NCBI GenBank assembly: GCA_039583875.1
Contig: CM077150.1
Location: 2,250,332 to 2,314,331 of the forward strand
Direction: 5' to 3'
DNA length: 64,000 nucleotides
Source of the DNA: Platanthera guangdongensis
Lineage: Eukaryota; Streptophyta; Magnoliopsida; Asparagales; Orchidaceae
The notes below the pieces were generated by a model, which searched no databases, had not been told where the DNA came from, and saw only the letters and a program-made list of their open reading frames with translations. Numbering within the stretch: position 1 is the first letter of the stretch; each line of letters begins with the position of its first letter. This document shows positions 47,020 to 58,105 of the stretch, one piece after another. Made by a program: the position numbers and the translations under genes.

Positions 47020-47910
47020 CTTTGTGTATTTATGATGAGCTCCTATATGCTGCCCTCTTTGTTTGGCATTTTTGATAGCTTCTACCTTCAACGCCGCCTC
47101 AACCACCGTAGTGTAACTTGTCGCTCCATAAGCACTTGCGAACTGCTGCACGTCGCTGCGGAGTCCGCCCAAAAATCTCTTGACTCGATCAGCTTCCGTA
47201 GTCACCAAGCTCGGAGCGAACCGACTTAACTTGCTAAACTCAATTTCATACTCACTAACTGTGAGTTTCCTCTACTTCAAGTACAAGAAGTCATTCATCA
47301 GGCGGTCCCTTTCCACTGCTGGTAGAAACTTGCGCCGTACCATTTCTTTAAACACTTCCCACGAACAGCCCGCCCCTAGGCCTTCCTTTTCTCGTAACCA
47401 CCAACCTTTCGCCAACCCTTTAAGTTGATAGGCAGCAAGCATAACCTTCTGGTCCCCGGTCACACCAGCATACACAAACATTTCTTCCAACGTAATCACC
47501 CAATCATCCAAGATCACGAAGTCTGCTTTTCCATCATACGTCGGTGGTCCAAGTCGCTGAAACTGCGAGATGAAAGTCATCGCAGGAGGAACTACAACTG
47601 GGGGTGTCACTGCCACTGAAGGAGTCGAACTAGTGGGGCCTCTAACCGCCTCTTGTCCTCTTGGTGCCAGCCCAGACATCGCGGATGACTTAGCTTGGAG
47701 CTGGGACTGGACCTCCTGCACCTGCCTCGTCAAAGCCTCATTACTTTGGCGAAGATTATCCATCAGCGCATTATTCTGCGCGCCCGAAGACTCGCCCTCG
47801 GATTGGGGAGTTTGCCTTGTCACTGGACGCTTCGACATCCTATTAACACGTTCACTCTGATCAAGCTCAAACCCAGCAAAACACACAACGGCTAAGTACA
47901 GACCATACAT
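47017..47910 (-). pseudogene. Gag of nested Tekay-like element, truncated, one stop
   Basis: From ATG 47910, or more likely the internal MSKRPVTRQTPQ, the protein has an N-terminal coiled segment and then the capsid-like domain (FQRLGPPTYDGKADF, ALGWW-type LAKGWWLREKEG, MVRRKFLPAVERDR). A TAG stop near 47272 interrupts just before RKLTVSEYEIEF, where relatives have Gln. The frame then continues to KQRGQ at the deletion junction near 47020. The zinc knuckle and all of pol are missing. Confidence 0.85.
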
Positions 47911-48182
47911 AAAGAAATATGAACATCAACTGCTAACTTTCTTTGGGAGTTTAAGAATGATGGTATGCCTAGCCTAAAGATGACTCACCGTCATCCCACT
48001 AACTTGTGCCTACCAATGAATGCATGACTTTATTTGACCCAAAACCATGAGTGGACAGGTGTCATCATGTAAATCTTAGCTTGGCACGTTGTGCTATGCA
48101 ATGTTATGTTATGCGTGTTGTGCGATGCATTCTCAAAAAAGCCTTAATGCATGCCATGAGCGGTCGTACGCATCACAATGCT

Positions 48183-48345
48183 ATGCATCCCATACTACAT
48201 AGCATTGCATGCAACGAATAAAAGAAAACGTGCTAGTCGCATCCATGTGGTGAGGTTATGCATCCCATACTACATACCCCTCACATGTTGCCCCTATGGT
48301 GGATCCATATACAACTACATATTATGCATCCCATACTACATAATA
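48183..48345. repeat. Three dispersed copies of a 20-bp leader repeat
   Basis: TATGCATCCCATACTACATA occurs at about 48182, 48256 and 48325 in the untranslated leader between primer site and gag of the nested element. Confidence 0.8.
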
Positions 48346-48508
48346 TGCCCCGTATACTTCTGTTCATGCCATGAGTGTAGTGTACGTGCTTCGGCCCAAA
48401 CATACTGATGGCACCTCGGTGTGTGTATGAGATGATGCTTAGAAACACAAAATCAAAGGGAAAGTTTGCCCGACCAAATGTCAAGCAAACCTCCCTCTGG
48501 TACCAACT

Positions 48509-51171
48509 GTCACAACCCGCATTTCCTCAACGAGTACATCGTATCAGAGCAAGAGGAACTACGGGTTATGATGCCACGTCGTGCAGGGGATAACTGCACA
48601 CGCTTAGGCAACTCTTGACGCTTACTTTATAAGTTGAAATTCAACTGTGAAATGTAAGAAAACTTTTGGATTGCATGGCCGTATCCCTCGGCCCTAGGTA
48701 TCAAAAACTGTTTTTTTTGGTACGCGGCGGAAATACTTTGTGTATTTATGATGAGCTCCTATATGCAGTCTAGAGTGATACTACTATAAGAACTCCTCTT
48801 TGTTTACGTCATTTGGAAAGTATGTGTTAGTTAAACAAAACATGTATGCATGATATACAATAGTAGGTTTTGTTAACTTCAAAATATCTAATGCAACCTA
48901 CTAGAAAACCATCCCAAAAGCAAGTACATATCATTCCATCCAAGTGAGGTACATTAGCAGTCTAGTTCATATTTACACAAAAGAAAACCACCAATGGGCG
49001 CCAACAAGCTGACACGAACCCATTGGGGCCCATGTATGTCTGTACAACAAAAAGAAGAACTACCTCGCTATGAATGCTCGGCTAGCTCCCAGGAAACGCC
49101 ACCAACCAACCTAGCCGCTCAACCGGCTACAACCTGCACCTGAGGCATTCAAGAAAGAATACCTCAGCAATCAACCAAGCTATACAAAAGAGAGCATGAA
49201 TGTCATAATTTTTCACGAAAGGGCTTACCGACCCCACAGAGATGTGTCATATAAGTTAAAAGAGTGCATAAAACAAGTGCGTACATGTAGTAAACAATGT
49301 CATTCCAAAGGGTCAACCGCACCAAGTGCGTACAAGTTCATCAAGTCCTGCTCAAACCGTAGGAGCAAAAGGCAAAACACATGTCCATTCCATCATTCAT
49401 AGGACAAGAAACTACGATACTAGTGAAGCATAAGCAGCGGTCAAGTTCAATTTCGCAAGGGTCTTATCGGTGACGGCCCTAAAGTGGAATGCACCAAACA
49501 AAACCAGCCCAAATCGGGGCCAAAGTGGTCTCTCTAACCACAAAAACAAAACTCGGTGGTCACAGGCTGAAACCACACCACCCCTTGCAAAATTCTCACA
49601 CAAACGCTCCTGCCATGGTTCACAAAGTCGCCTCGCAAAACGCCCCATATCCCAAGGTAACACGTTTCCTTTCATCGCCCTTACACACGACTACCAATTT
49701 CCAACGTAGAGTTTGACGAACTTCATCACATGAAAAAGGTCATAGGCCTTGCATCCAAGAAGAATTACATATAGAGTTTGATTAACATAAGTACATAAAC
49801 CACATATTTGGAACACAATCATATGTTTTTGATCAAGGAAAATCACCTCTATTTGATAGGCTACATGAATATGAACCAAATTAGCTACATGAAATAATCT
49901 AGGGAAAGTTGATAACTACATGAATCACAAATCTAAACATGGGAGAGCAAAGTCGTTTAGCATAGGGAATTAGCATAAGGAATTAGCTAATTTGAATTTA
50001 GCATAGGGAATTTTAGCATAGAGAATTTTAGCATAGGGAATTAGCAAGGTCATTTAGCATAAGGAATTCGCTACATGTATCAAATTAACAAACAAGAGGA
50101 TTGATCATAATTTGAATCAAGAAGAACAAATACACATAGGGGAATTGAAAGAGCAATTTAAGGAAGAATTCAACACAAGATCTAAAGCTAGGAAAATGGA
50201 AAATTGAAGCAAGAACGAAAATTGGCAAGGGTGGAGAACACCGCTTGCCTGAACCGAGGCGATGCCGCGACGGCTGCTCTCCTCTTTCCTTGCCTTGCTT
50301 GCTCCCTTGCTCTCTTGCTTTCTCTTTGGGAATGAAGAAGAAGAAGATGAAGATGAAATGAGAAACCCAAGTCTCTGTTTCGGACTTATTTCCTCCAGAA
50401 CAGAGCTGAACCGTTCGATGCAGGATCAAGGAAATGAACGGCACAAAAAAACTGGAAAAAGTCGATTTTCGGGCCGGTCACGCCCTGTGTCACGCCCGTG
50501 ACACAGGGCGTGTACCATAAGCGGCGCCGAAAGGCGGCAATTCCACATTTATCCACACGGTACACGGCCGGGTACACGCCCGTGACGGGTCGGTCACGCC
50601 CGTGACCTAGGGCGTGTAGCCCGTGTCTCGACACCTTGTCGACAGAAAGTGTCGACACTCGACCCATCTTGACACGCCCTGTGACACGCCCGTGTCACAG
50701 GCCGTGTCCCCTCTCTCGACACTCGACACTCGATACTCGACGCTCGATACTCGACGCTTGAAACTCGAAACTCGACGAAGCGGGACACGGCCCGTGACAC
50801 GCCCAGGTCACGGCCTGGGTCACGCCCGTGTCAGGGGGCGTGTCTCGCAAAAAATGACCATTTTTCCCTTTTGTGAAAAATGATTCTGAGACGTCCTAGA
50901 CCATTTTTGCCTCAAGCACTTTTTACCCTTTTTTGTTTCCTGAACCAGCAACTTATTTTGAGCTACATTACCCGGGCGCGAAAAAGTGCAAGCATTCCCT
51001 AAGAGGCCTCACCGAGTCCCTCATATGGACGCCGGTTTGCTGGGATATCGTGCAACTCGGCAAACAAAACAGCCACTCGCAAGCCCGCGAGAAAAACCAT
51101 GCTCAAACTACAGTCAAAACCAACGTAACGCCCATCATGCGTACGTAATCAAAAAAATCCGGGGCGTTACA
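48509..51171 (-). mobile_element. 5' LTR of nested element (2663 bp)
   Basis: It contains two simple arrays: TTTAGCATAGGGAA words at 49955-50070, and at 50470-50850 clusters of CACGCCCGTGACA palindromic words mixed with TCGACACTCGATAC decamers. No coding function is apparent. Confidence 0.82.
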
Positions 51172-51277
51172 CCCACCCCCCATGATTTCCTCCTCATGAG
51201 AGTTCATGGAGGGGGTGGGCCACCCATGACCCATTTTTGGGGGAGATCATGGGGGGGGGGGGGGGGGGCTTCTCTCC

Positions 51278-51284
51278 TATAGAT
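51278..51284 (+). promoter_or_regulatory. Plus-strand TATA-like box at the LTR edge
   Basis: CTCTCCTATAGATGAAG in the 3' LTR; the undamaged 5' LTR copy reads TATAAATG at 58077-58084. It lies 98 bp before ATG 51376 and could start transcription of the antisense gene. Confidence 0.4.
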
Positions 51285-51301
51285 GAAGATGGAACCCATC
51301 A

Positions 51302-51316
51302 ATTGCCCCCCAAATC
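51302..51316 (-). promoter_or_regulatory. Polypurine tract of Tat-B
   Basis: The minus strand reads GATTTGGGGGGCAAT directly before the LTR start TGATGGGTTCC. Confidence 0.55.
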
Positions 51317-51375
51317 TCTGCTGTCCGAGAGCGAAGTGAGCGAGAGAGGAGAGATTTCTTTTGGTTCCTGCTGTC

Positions 51376-53602
51376 ATGACGGCTTCCGGTGAGAGGGCTG
51401 AGGCAGCGGCGGCGGCCAGTACCTCCAAGGTATTCGGAGGGAGGCCCGACGAATGATGATGGCGTACCGATGCGAAGGCGGGGGGCATGCACGCTGCTTA
51501 CGCGCGTTGACGTCGCGGGAAGGCTGAGCGCACCGGCGGTGCGCGCCGACGGAGTCCGGCAGCGTGCCCCGGCCGTGCGCGCGCCGGGTGCGGCCCTGGC
51601 CGTGCGCGGCTCAGGCCGCGCGCGTAGGCCGCGCGCACAGGCCACGCGCGCGCGAGCAGGCCGCGCGCGCGCGAGCAGGCAGGCCGCGCGCGCAGGCAGG
51701 CTGCCCGCGCAGGCAGGCCGCGCGGGCGGGCCGAGCGCGCAGGCCGCGCACGCGCGAGCCGGCCGCGCGCGCAGGACGCGCACGCTGGCCGCACGCGCAG
51801 GCAGGGCGCGCGGGCGTGGGCGGTCTGCATGCGCAGGTCGCGCGCCTGGGGTTTTGCGCGTGTGCGGGTGGGTGCGCGCGGGTCGCGTGGCCTGCAGTGC
51901 TCCTGCTATGCGCGTACTTGCGCGGGCGCCCTTTATCGCGTGCCGCTTGGGTTGCTTGGTTGTGTTCTTCAGGTGATTCTGAACTTTTGATTTTTGCTCC
52001 GTGCAGGTCTCGTAGCGCTCCTCCGGCCCAATGCGTTTGCGTTCCTCTTTGACTGAAGATGGCGTGGATATTTGGAGGAAGAAGTATTGGCTTCCTGCTG
52101 ACTTGGAAGTGAGGATCTCGCGCCCTGAGGAGCGGGTTCAAAATCCTCCTCGTGGCTGGCTGACGATTTGCGAAGTTTCTCTAAGGTCCGGCTTCTGTTT
52201 TCCACAATGCGAGGAGGTGGTTGAGATCTTGAGGTTTTTCGGGGTGCCTATTTCCCAGTCCGTCCCAGCCGGGATTGCTCGGATCATGGGCTTAGTTGCT
52301 TTCTTTCGCGAGCATGGAGGCCGGTTTTATCTAGACCAATTTCGGGATTGGTGCGATGTTCGTTCCGATGGCGGCGAGCGTATGGAGGTACGCAGCAACA
52401 AGGTCTGGTTGGAGTTTGAGACCCGCCAAGACCGTCTCCATGGCAACACTTTGTTCGGATATGTCAAGAATTCATTGAGTCTTCTTGAGGTGTGGGATAT
52501 TCTTCCCGACCGTTGCCGCCGTGTGAGGGGGAAGGAGCGGGACTTTTCCCCGGTGCTTGGTTTCTCTGAGCCTCGTGAGGTTGCCAATCGTCTGTTCAGT
52601 ATTTATGTTTATGTGAAGGAGAAGTGGTTGGTGCAGTGTGGTATTTCGGCAGACCCAGGCCAGCCAGCGGAGACTTCTCGAGGAGGGGTTCGCAAGAGGA
52701 AAGCGGTGTCAGCGCCCCCTCGCGACCCTGATGTGGCGGCAGCGGCGACCTCTGATGCTTGCCATGATTTGACTCCTGAGATGCAGACACTTACTTCCCC
52801 AGTCCCCCAGACATCTGTTGGTGTGGCTGCTTCGCGGATGTCCTCTTCCTTGAGGGCGATGAGCGATGCGGTATGGATTTGGTTTGTCGTCAAGGCTTTT
52901 TTCCCTTATTGTTTTTTGCCATAGAGGCTAACTTTTGCTCTTTTCTTTTTTGTGTAGATAGAGACCCAAGCGCAGATTGCACTGACCTGGAATGATCATT
53001 ACGTGAGCCTGAAGGATGGGTACCTTACTCTTCAGGAGAAGTTTCGGTCGACGACGAGTTCGCTTGCCTCTTTAAGGGAGGAACATGACAAGGACCTTGC
53101 GCTGTTCCGCCGGGTTGGTTCGGAGCTGGAGTCCGAGTTAGAGGATGCTCGTGCGGCCTTGGAAGTGGAGAAGACTTTGGTGGAGAGGACCACTCAGATG
53201 TTGAAGCATTCAAAGGAGGAGACTTCAAGCTTGGGGGGCCAGTTATAGACGGCGTAGGAGGAGGTCTTAGGCCTCGAGACTCAGCTTCGAGCGGCGAAGG
53301 CGCGGGTGGAGACGCTATCCTCTAATGACAATGCGTCAGAGCTGAAGGCTGCAGGGCTCGCGGAGTACTTGGAGTCGCTGGACTATATGCGAGATGGTAG
53401 CCTGATCGCGGAGGAGGTTCGTGACGATATTTGGTCCAAGGAGGTGGAGCCTCAGATGGATGATATACGTGAGTTGGCGCTCCGACGCGATGTCTCGAAG
53501 GCTTTTCGCTTTGTTAGCAAGAGCCTGGGGTGTGATACCTCCAGCTTCAGTTTTGCAAATGTTTTTGAGGATGAGCATTCTGATACTGAAGACGAGTAAT
53601 AG
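51376..53602 (+). pseudogene. Antisense Transposase_28-like gene of Tat-B, two stops
   Basis: A possible short first exon (51376-51429, MTASGERAEAAAAASTSK, then GTATTC donor) does not join the next exon in frame. The main exon runs from about 52031 to 52870. It holds the Transposase_28-like domain: RKKYWLPADLEVRIS, SGFCFPQCEEVVEILRFFGV, and GIARIMGLVAFFREHGG. A Lys/Pro linker follows. Intron 52871-52957 (GTATGG...GTGTAG) is followed by an exon to about 53599. This exon encodes a long coiled coil (LREEHDKDLALFRRV, ESELEDARAALEVEKTL) and an acidic end (EDEHSDTEDE). TAG codons at 53246 and 53255 sit where Gln is expected. It is the homologue of 76-1406. The GC-rich 51430-52005 would be a 5' intron or leader. 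Confidence 0.75.
51590..51860. repeat. GC-rich degenerate minisatellite (CAGGCCGCGCGCG)
   Basis: Many variants of CAGGCCGCGCGCG and GCAGGCAGGC in tandem. Composition keeps several Arg/Ala-rich frames open on both strands; none is judged coding. Confidence 0.8.
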
Positions 53603-53778
53603 TACTTTTGTCATTGCATGCTTACATTTGATTGTACTTTGCTTTGCCCCTTATTTGGGCTTGGTTGTTTTTGCTGATGGTACTTGTATCTTTCCAGCTT
53701 TGCTTTGTTATGACATTGTTGTTTTTTATGTCATCTGGGCTACTTGTTTGCACTGCTTCGCTGCTTAATGTGCACAGC

Positions 53779-55250
53779 TTGGGTCCATGACTTAGATTGA
53801 GCGAGGGATGCTCGCAACTTAGTTTGTGCGAGAGATACTCGTAGCTTAGTTTGCGCGAGGGATGCTCGCGGCTTATCTCGCGCGAGGGATGCTCGCGGCT
53901 TCTTTGTGAGGGGGGCAGTCCCCCACGGTGTTGCACGAGGGTCGCATCGGGCAATGTAAATACTCAATCCGACTGTCGTAGGTGCTTAATCCGGGCGCTG
54001 GAGAACGTAAATGCTCAATCAAGGTGCAATCGCGAGGGGGGTAGGCCCTGACATTGGCATGAAGAGTGACGTAAGAGAATGTAAGTACTCAATCCGACCG
54101 TTGGAGAACGCAAGTGCTCAATCCGGGTGCCGGAGAACATAAGGGCTCAATCCGGGTGCAATCGCGAGGGGGGCAAACCCTAACGATGGCATGAAGAGTA
54201 ACGTCGGAGAATGTAAGTACTCAATCCGACTGTCGGAGAACGTATGTGCTCAATCAGGGTGCCAGAGAACGTAAGTGCTCAATCTGGGTGAAATCGTAAG
54301 GGGGCAGGCCCTGACGATGGCATGAAGAGTGACGTCAGAGAATGTAAGTACTCAATCCGACCGTCGGAGAACGTAGGTGCTCAATCCGGGTGCCGGAGAA
54401 CGTAAGTGCTTAATCCGGGTGCAATCGCGAGGGGGGCAGGCCCTGACGATGGCATGAAGAGTGACATCGGAGAATGTAAGTACTCAATCCGACCGTCGGA
54501 GAACGTAGGTGCTCAATCCGGGTGCCGGAGTACGTAAGCGCTCAATCCGGGTGCAATCGTAAGGGGGGTAGACCCTGACGATGGCATGAAGAGTGACATC
54601 AGAGAATGTAAGTACTCAATCCGACTGTCGGAGAACGTAGATGCTCAATCCGGGTGCCAGAGAACTTAAGTGCTCAATCCGGGTGCAATCATAAGGGGGG
54701 CAGACCCTGACGATGGCATGAAGAGTGACGTCGGAGAATGTAAGTACTCAATCAGACCGTCGGAGAACGTAGGTGCTCAATCCGAGTGCCAGAGAACGTA
54801 AGTGCTCAATCCGGGTGCAATCGTAAGGGGGGCAGGCCCTGACGATGGCATGAAGAGTGACGTCGGGGAATGTAAGTACTCAATCCGACCGTCGGAGAAC
54901 GTAGGTGCTCAATCCGGGTGCTGGAGAACGTAAGTGCTCAATCCGGGTGCAATCGCGAGGGGGGCAGGCCCTGACAATGACATGAAGAGTGACGTCGGAG
55001 AATGTAAGTACTCAATCCGACCGTCGGAGAACGTAGGTGCTCAATCCGGGTGCCGAAGAATGTAAGTGCTCAATCCGGGTGCAATCGTAAGGGGGGCAGA
55101 CCCTGACGATGACATGAAGAGTGACGTCGGAGAATGTAAGTACTCAATCCGACTGTCGGAGAACGTAGGTGCTCAATCCGGGTGCTGGAGAACGTAAGTG
55201 CTCAATCCAGGTACAATCGCGAGGGGGGCAGGCCCTGACGATGACATGAC
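53779..55250. repeat. 132-bp tandem array in Tat-B, nine to ten units
   Basis: From about 53935, units repeat every 131-132 bp, measured at GGCAT 54056, 54188, 54319, 54451 and 54583. Each contains ATGGCATGAAGAGTGACGTC and three sub-repeats like GGAGAACGTAAGTGCTCAAT of about 33 bp. A shorter array of GCGAGGGATGCTCGCGGCTT lies at 53800-53900. Tandem repeats near the 3' end are known in Tat-lineage elements. Confidence 0.92.
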
Positions 55251-55517
55251 GTTGAGGGGCAAAGTTGGTGAAGAACCAGCTTGTTCGGTTTGTAAGCACA
55301 TCTTTACCTTAAAACAAATATGATATTGTACTTGGAAATAAATATGGCTTACGCGAGCCTGAGCTCGTGACTTTTATGGTTCTAAAGTGATGAAAATAAG
55401 ATGATGGAAAATGCGGACGATAAACAACATTAATAAAAAATGCGGATGGATTCGACGCAAATTCCAGGCTGCAGGCGCGCTGTAGAGGGTCATCCTGCGT
55501 CGGGGAGAGCGCCCATC

Positions 55518-57003
55518 CTAGGTGTCCATCGTCGGGGGTTCAACGATGGTCTCTATGTTGCCCACCATCTGCCTTCCTCCACCGCTTCCTTGTGCTGGGA
55601 TCTGTGCTTGTCCTTGCAAAAATCTTCCGAGGAGCCCCCGGCGGACAAGACGTTCAATTTCGTCTTTTAGCCCGGCACACTCTTCGGTGTTGTGACCCGT
55701 TGTGCGGTGGAACTCGCAGTATCTTGTCTGGTCAGCCTTGGGTTTTGGCCGCGATGCTCTTGGTTGTTGGAATGTCGGATCATTTTGAATTGCATACATC
55801 ACATTAGTGCGGGTGGTATTCAGAGCTGTATATTCCTGAAGTGGATGTTGCCCCCCATTCCTGGGAAGGTCACGTTGACGGCTATCGTGGCGACGCTCAC
55901 TCCGACGTCGTTCTTCTTGTCTAGTGAGAGTTGGTTCCTCTTCTTTCTTCCTTTTCTGTTTTCCTTCAAACTGCTGACGGTGCGCTTCAATCGCCTCGTC
56001 GGCTGCTATTTGGGCCTCGACCCGGTGAATGAGATCTGGATAACTGGGCACGGTCTCCCTCATGAGTGCTGAATAGAAGCCGCAGGGGCGGAGTCCGCCA
56101 AGGAAGACACCTCTGAGAAGTTCGGGGTCGACGCCTGTAATTTGACGTGCCTCAGAGGTGAAGCGGCGAAAGAAGTCCTTGAGGGATTCTCCTTCATTTT
56201 GTCGAATACTTGAAAGGTGTGAGGGATCGCGGACAATTCTCCGATTTGCGATAAACTGGTCGGCAAACTGCCCGGTCAGCTCCGCGAAGTTGGTAATGGT
56301 GCCAGCTCTCTGGGAATGGAATCATGTCCGGGCCTGACCTTTGAGTGTTGCGGGAAACACTTGACAGAGCAACTGGTCTGTAGCGTTGTAAATCCTCATG
56401 ATGGTGGTGAAGTGGTTTATGTGTTCCAGTGGATCATCGGTCCCGTCGAACGTTTCGATGCTCGGGAGCTTGAACCCATGTGGGATTGGGTGGTCAAGAA
56501 TTTGTAGCGCAAAAGGAGAGCCTTGGCAGAGTGGTCAGCGAACGTGAACATTTCTTCCTCCTGCCTGGTGGTATTCCTCAGCGATGACCTCCCGAATCTC
56601 TTCTCGAGTAAATCTTTCGAGAGGAGGGGGGCGAACGTCACTGGCGGGATGGTGATGAAGATGATATGCTCTTACTCTTCTTTGAGCGGGGCGAGTAGAG
56701 CTGGCGGCGCCAGAATAATCCCCGGGCTCTTCTTGGACCCTTTCCGAGCTTGGTTGCAGCAGAGGATTTGCTGGGGCTGGCGGCATCGGGGGAGCAGGAG
56801 GTGCTCCCATGTTTCGGAGTAATGCAAACATTTCCGTTTGTTGTTCTTCCATTTGGCGGATGCACCCCTCTAGGGCGGTGACAGGGGGGGGGGGGGAGGT
56901 ACTTCGGCAGTCAGTGGCATGTCCACTAGTGAGTGGGATTGTGTTGGTTCGATGTGTCCGCCAAGTGCGGATCCTTCAGTGGTGCGAGCGCTCCTTTTCG
57001 CCA
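55518..57003 (-). pseudogene. Gag of Tat-B, two nonsense codons
   Basis: The minus-strand frame from ATG 57003 (MAKRSARTTEGSALGG) continues unbroken to 55518, about 494 codons, apart from TGA at 56535-56537 and TGA at 56322-56324. The latter replaces Trp of the RTWF motif. The capsid region has PIPHGFKLPSIETFDGTDDP and NATDQLLCQVFPATLKGQAR. The C-terminal part has an RNA-binding knuckle of the form C-x2-H-x4-H-x4-C (YCEFHRTTGHNTEECAGLKD), typical of plant Tat-type gag. Pol does not follow. Confidence 0.88.
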
Positions 57004-57069
57004 TTGAAGCAGAACTTGGAAGTGGCAAGGCTGGTGATCTTGACCTCTGAAGGATGCTGGGAATCGTGT

Positions 57070-57088
57070 TCCCATAGACGGCGCCAAA
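57070..57088 (-). promoter_or_regulatory. Primer-binding-site region of Tat-B
   Basis: Three bases after the LTR end (CCGCAACA) the minus strand reads TGGCGCCGTCTATGGGAA, a form common just inside the 5' LTR of plant gypsy elements. Which tRNA it pairs with was not determined. Confidence 0.6.
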
Positions 57089-57089
57089 C

Positions 57090-58100
57090 TGTTGCGGACT
57101 AACTCGATGCCCCAGTTGGGCCGGATTTGTTCGGACCGCCTTAGCTCACGAGGTGGTCGAACGCGCACACAGTCAATGAAAGCAGAAAGTTGACACAATA
57201 TGTGATGACGTGAAAAAACCCTTTAAACGGGTAAAAAACCACGTGACCGGGTCTGTGCCGGTGAAAGTCCACTAGATTTCGGTGTTTACAGTGTGCTGGA
57301 GAATCGGGGTGACAGGCCGCTCCCGTTACAGCTTGAGGGAGAGGGAGAGAGACTACGACTCCCGGCGGGCAACAGGCTGCGCCGCGGGAGTAGCTTGGAC
57401 GTTGGAACTCGTGGGATGGTCTCGGAGCTCTGGCTATTCTGGTTGCGTTCACTTCCTGGCCGCGGTCGTCTTTCTCCTTTGGCTCTTGCGGGGACTTGGA
57501 CGTTTTCCTGCTGGCTATGCGGTGGAGGAGCGCTGGTGGCCGTGAGCGGCCGCTGGCGGTTCACGACGACTCGAGGCCGACGCCGGGAGAGGAGATAGGA
57601 GAGCTTTCCCTTGAAGAAAAAAGAAAGCTTCGGGCATCAAAAGGTGAAAAATGAAGAGCCACTGGGGTCCTTTTATAGCCTCAAGGGGAGGATCATGGCG
57701 GGCCCCACCACTAAAGTGCTGGGTTAGTGGGTGGTTACCGTCTTGATCGGACGACGAGGAGAGCCTCCCCTCGATCGGACGGTGGGTAGGTCGTCCACGG
57801 CGACGGGCCGCCACGGTGACGGGCCGCCGGTGGGCGTCGGCGGCCGGGCGGCGGGCGGCGGCGGCGGCCGGGCGCCGGCCGACGGCGGCGGTCGGTGGCG
57901 TGCGCCCGGCGGTGGTTGGCGGCCGGCGGCGCCCGGCGGCCGGCGGCGGCCGGCGGAGGTTTCCCCCATGGTGTGAGTGGCGGTCCCCACCCCCCATGAT
58001 TTCCTCATGAGATTTCATGGAGGGGGTGGGCCACCCATGACCCATTTTTGGGGGAGATTATGGGGGGCTTCTCTCCTATAAATGAAGGTGGAACCCATCA
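57090..58100 (-). mobile_element. 5' LTR of Tat-B (1011 bp)
   Basis: Plus strand runs TGTTGCGGACTAACTCG to GGAACCCATCA. Minus-strand TATAAAAGGACCCC lies at plus coordinates 57671-57677 and is the likely element promoter. A plus-strand TATAAATG lies at 58077-58084 near the outer edge. Confidence 0.9.
57671..57677 (-). promoter_or_regulatory. TATA box of the Tat-B 5' LTR
   Basis: GCTATAAAAGGACCCC on the minus strand is conserved in the 3' LTR (46377-46383). It lies about 670 bp before the gag start. Confidence 0.65.
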
Positions 58101-58105
58101 GAAAT

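Larger units (their letters stand above)
46720..51171 (-). mobile_element. Nested Tekay-like gypsy element, internally deleted
   Basis: Ends TGTCACAACCC and GGGCGTTACA lie between perfect CCCAC duplications (46715-46719, 51172-51176). On the minus strand the 5' LTR is 48509-51171 (2663 bp), the primer site at 48495-48505 reads TGGTACCAGAG, close to initiator tRNA-Met primers, and gag follows. Pol and most of the 3' LTR (only 46720-about 47019 remains) are deleted. Long LTRs plus the gag type suggest the Tekay/Del clade. Confidence 0.88.
45793..58105 (-). mobile_element. Tat-B: non-autonomous Tat/Grande-like LTR retrotransposon
   Basis: Oriented on the minus strand. From right to left: 5' LTR (57090-58100), primer-site region (57070-57088), gag (57003-55518), a 132-bp tandem array (about 53780-55250) where pol would be expected, an antisense Transposase_28-like gene (51376-53602), polypurine tract (51302-51316) and 3' LTR (45798-46719 plus 51177-51301). 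Flanks GGAAT and GAAAT match at four of five bases. The 3' LTR is split by a nested element. No protease, RT or integrase motif was found, so it depends on another element or is dead. Confidence 0.82.

Noticed and set aside
51389..52141. Arg/Ala-rich open frames on both strands over the GC-rich block
   Set aside because: Composition of a CAGGCCGCGCGCG minisatellite opens all frames; the region fits a leader or intron of the antisense gene.
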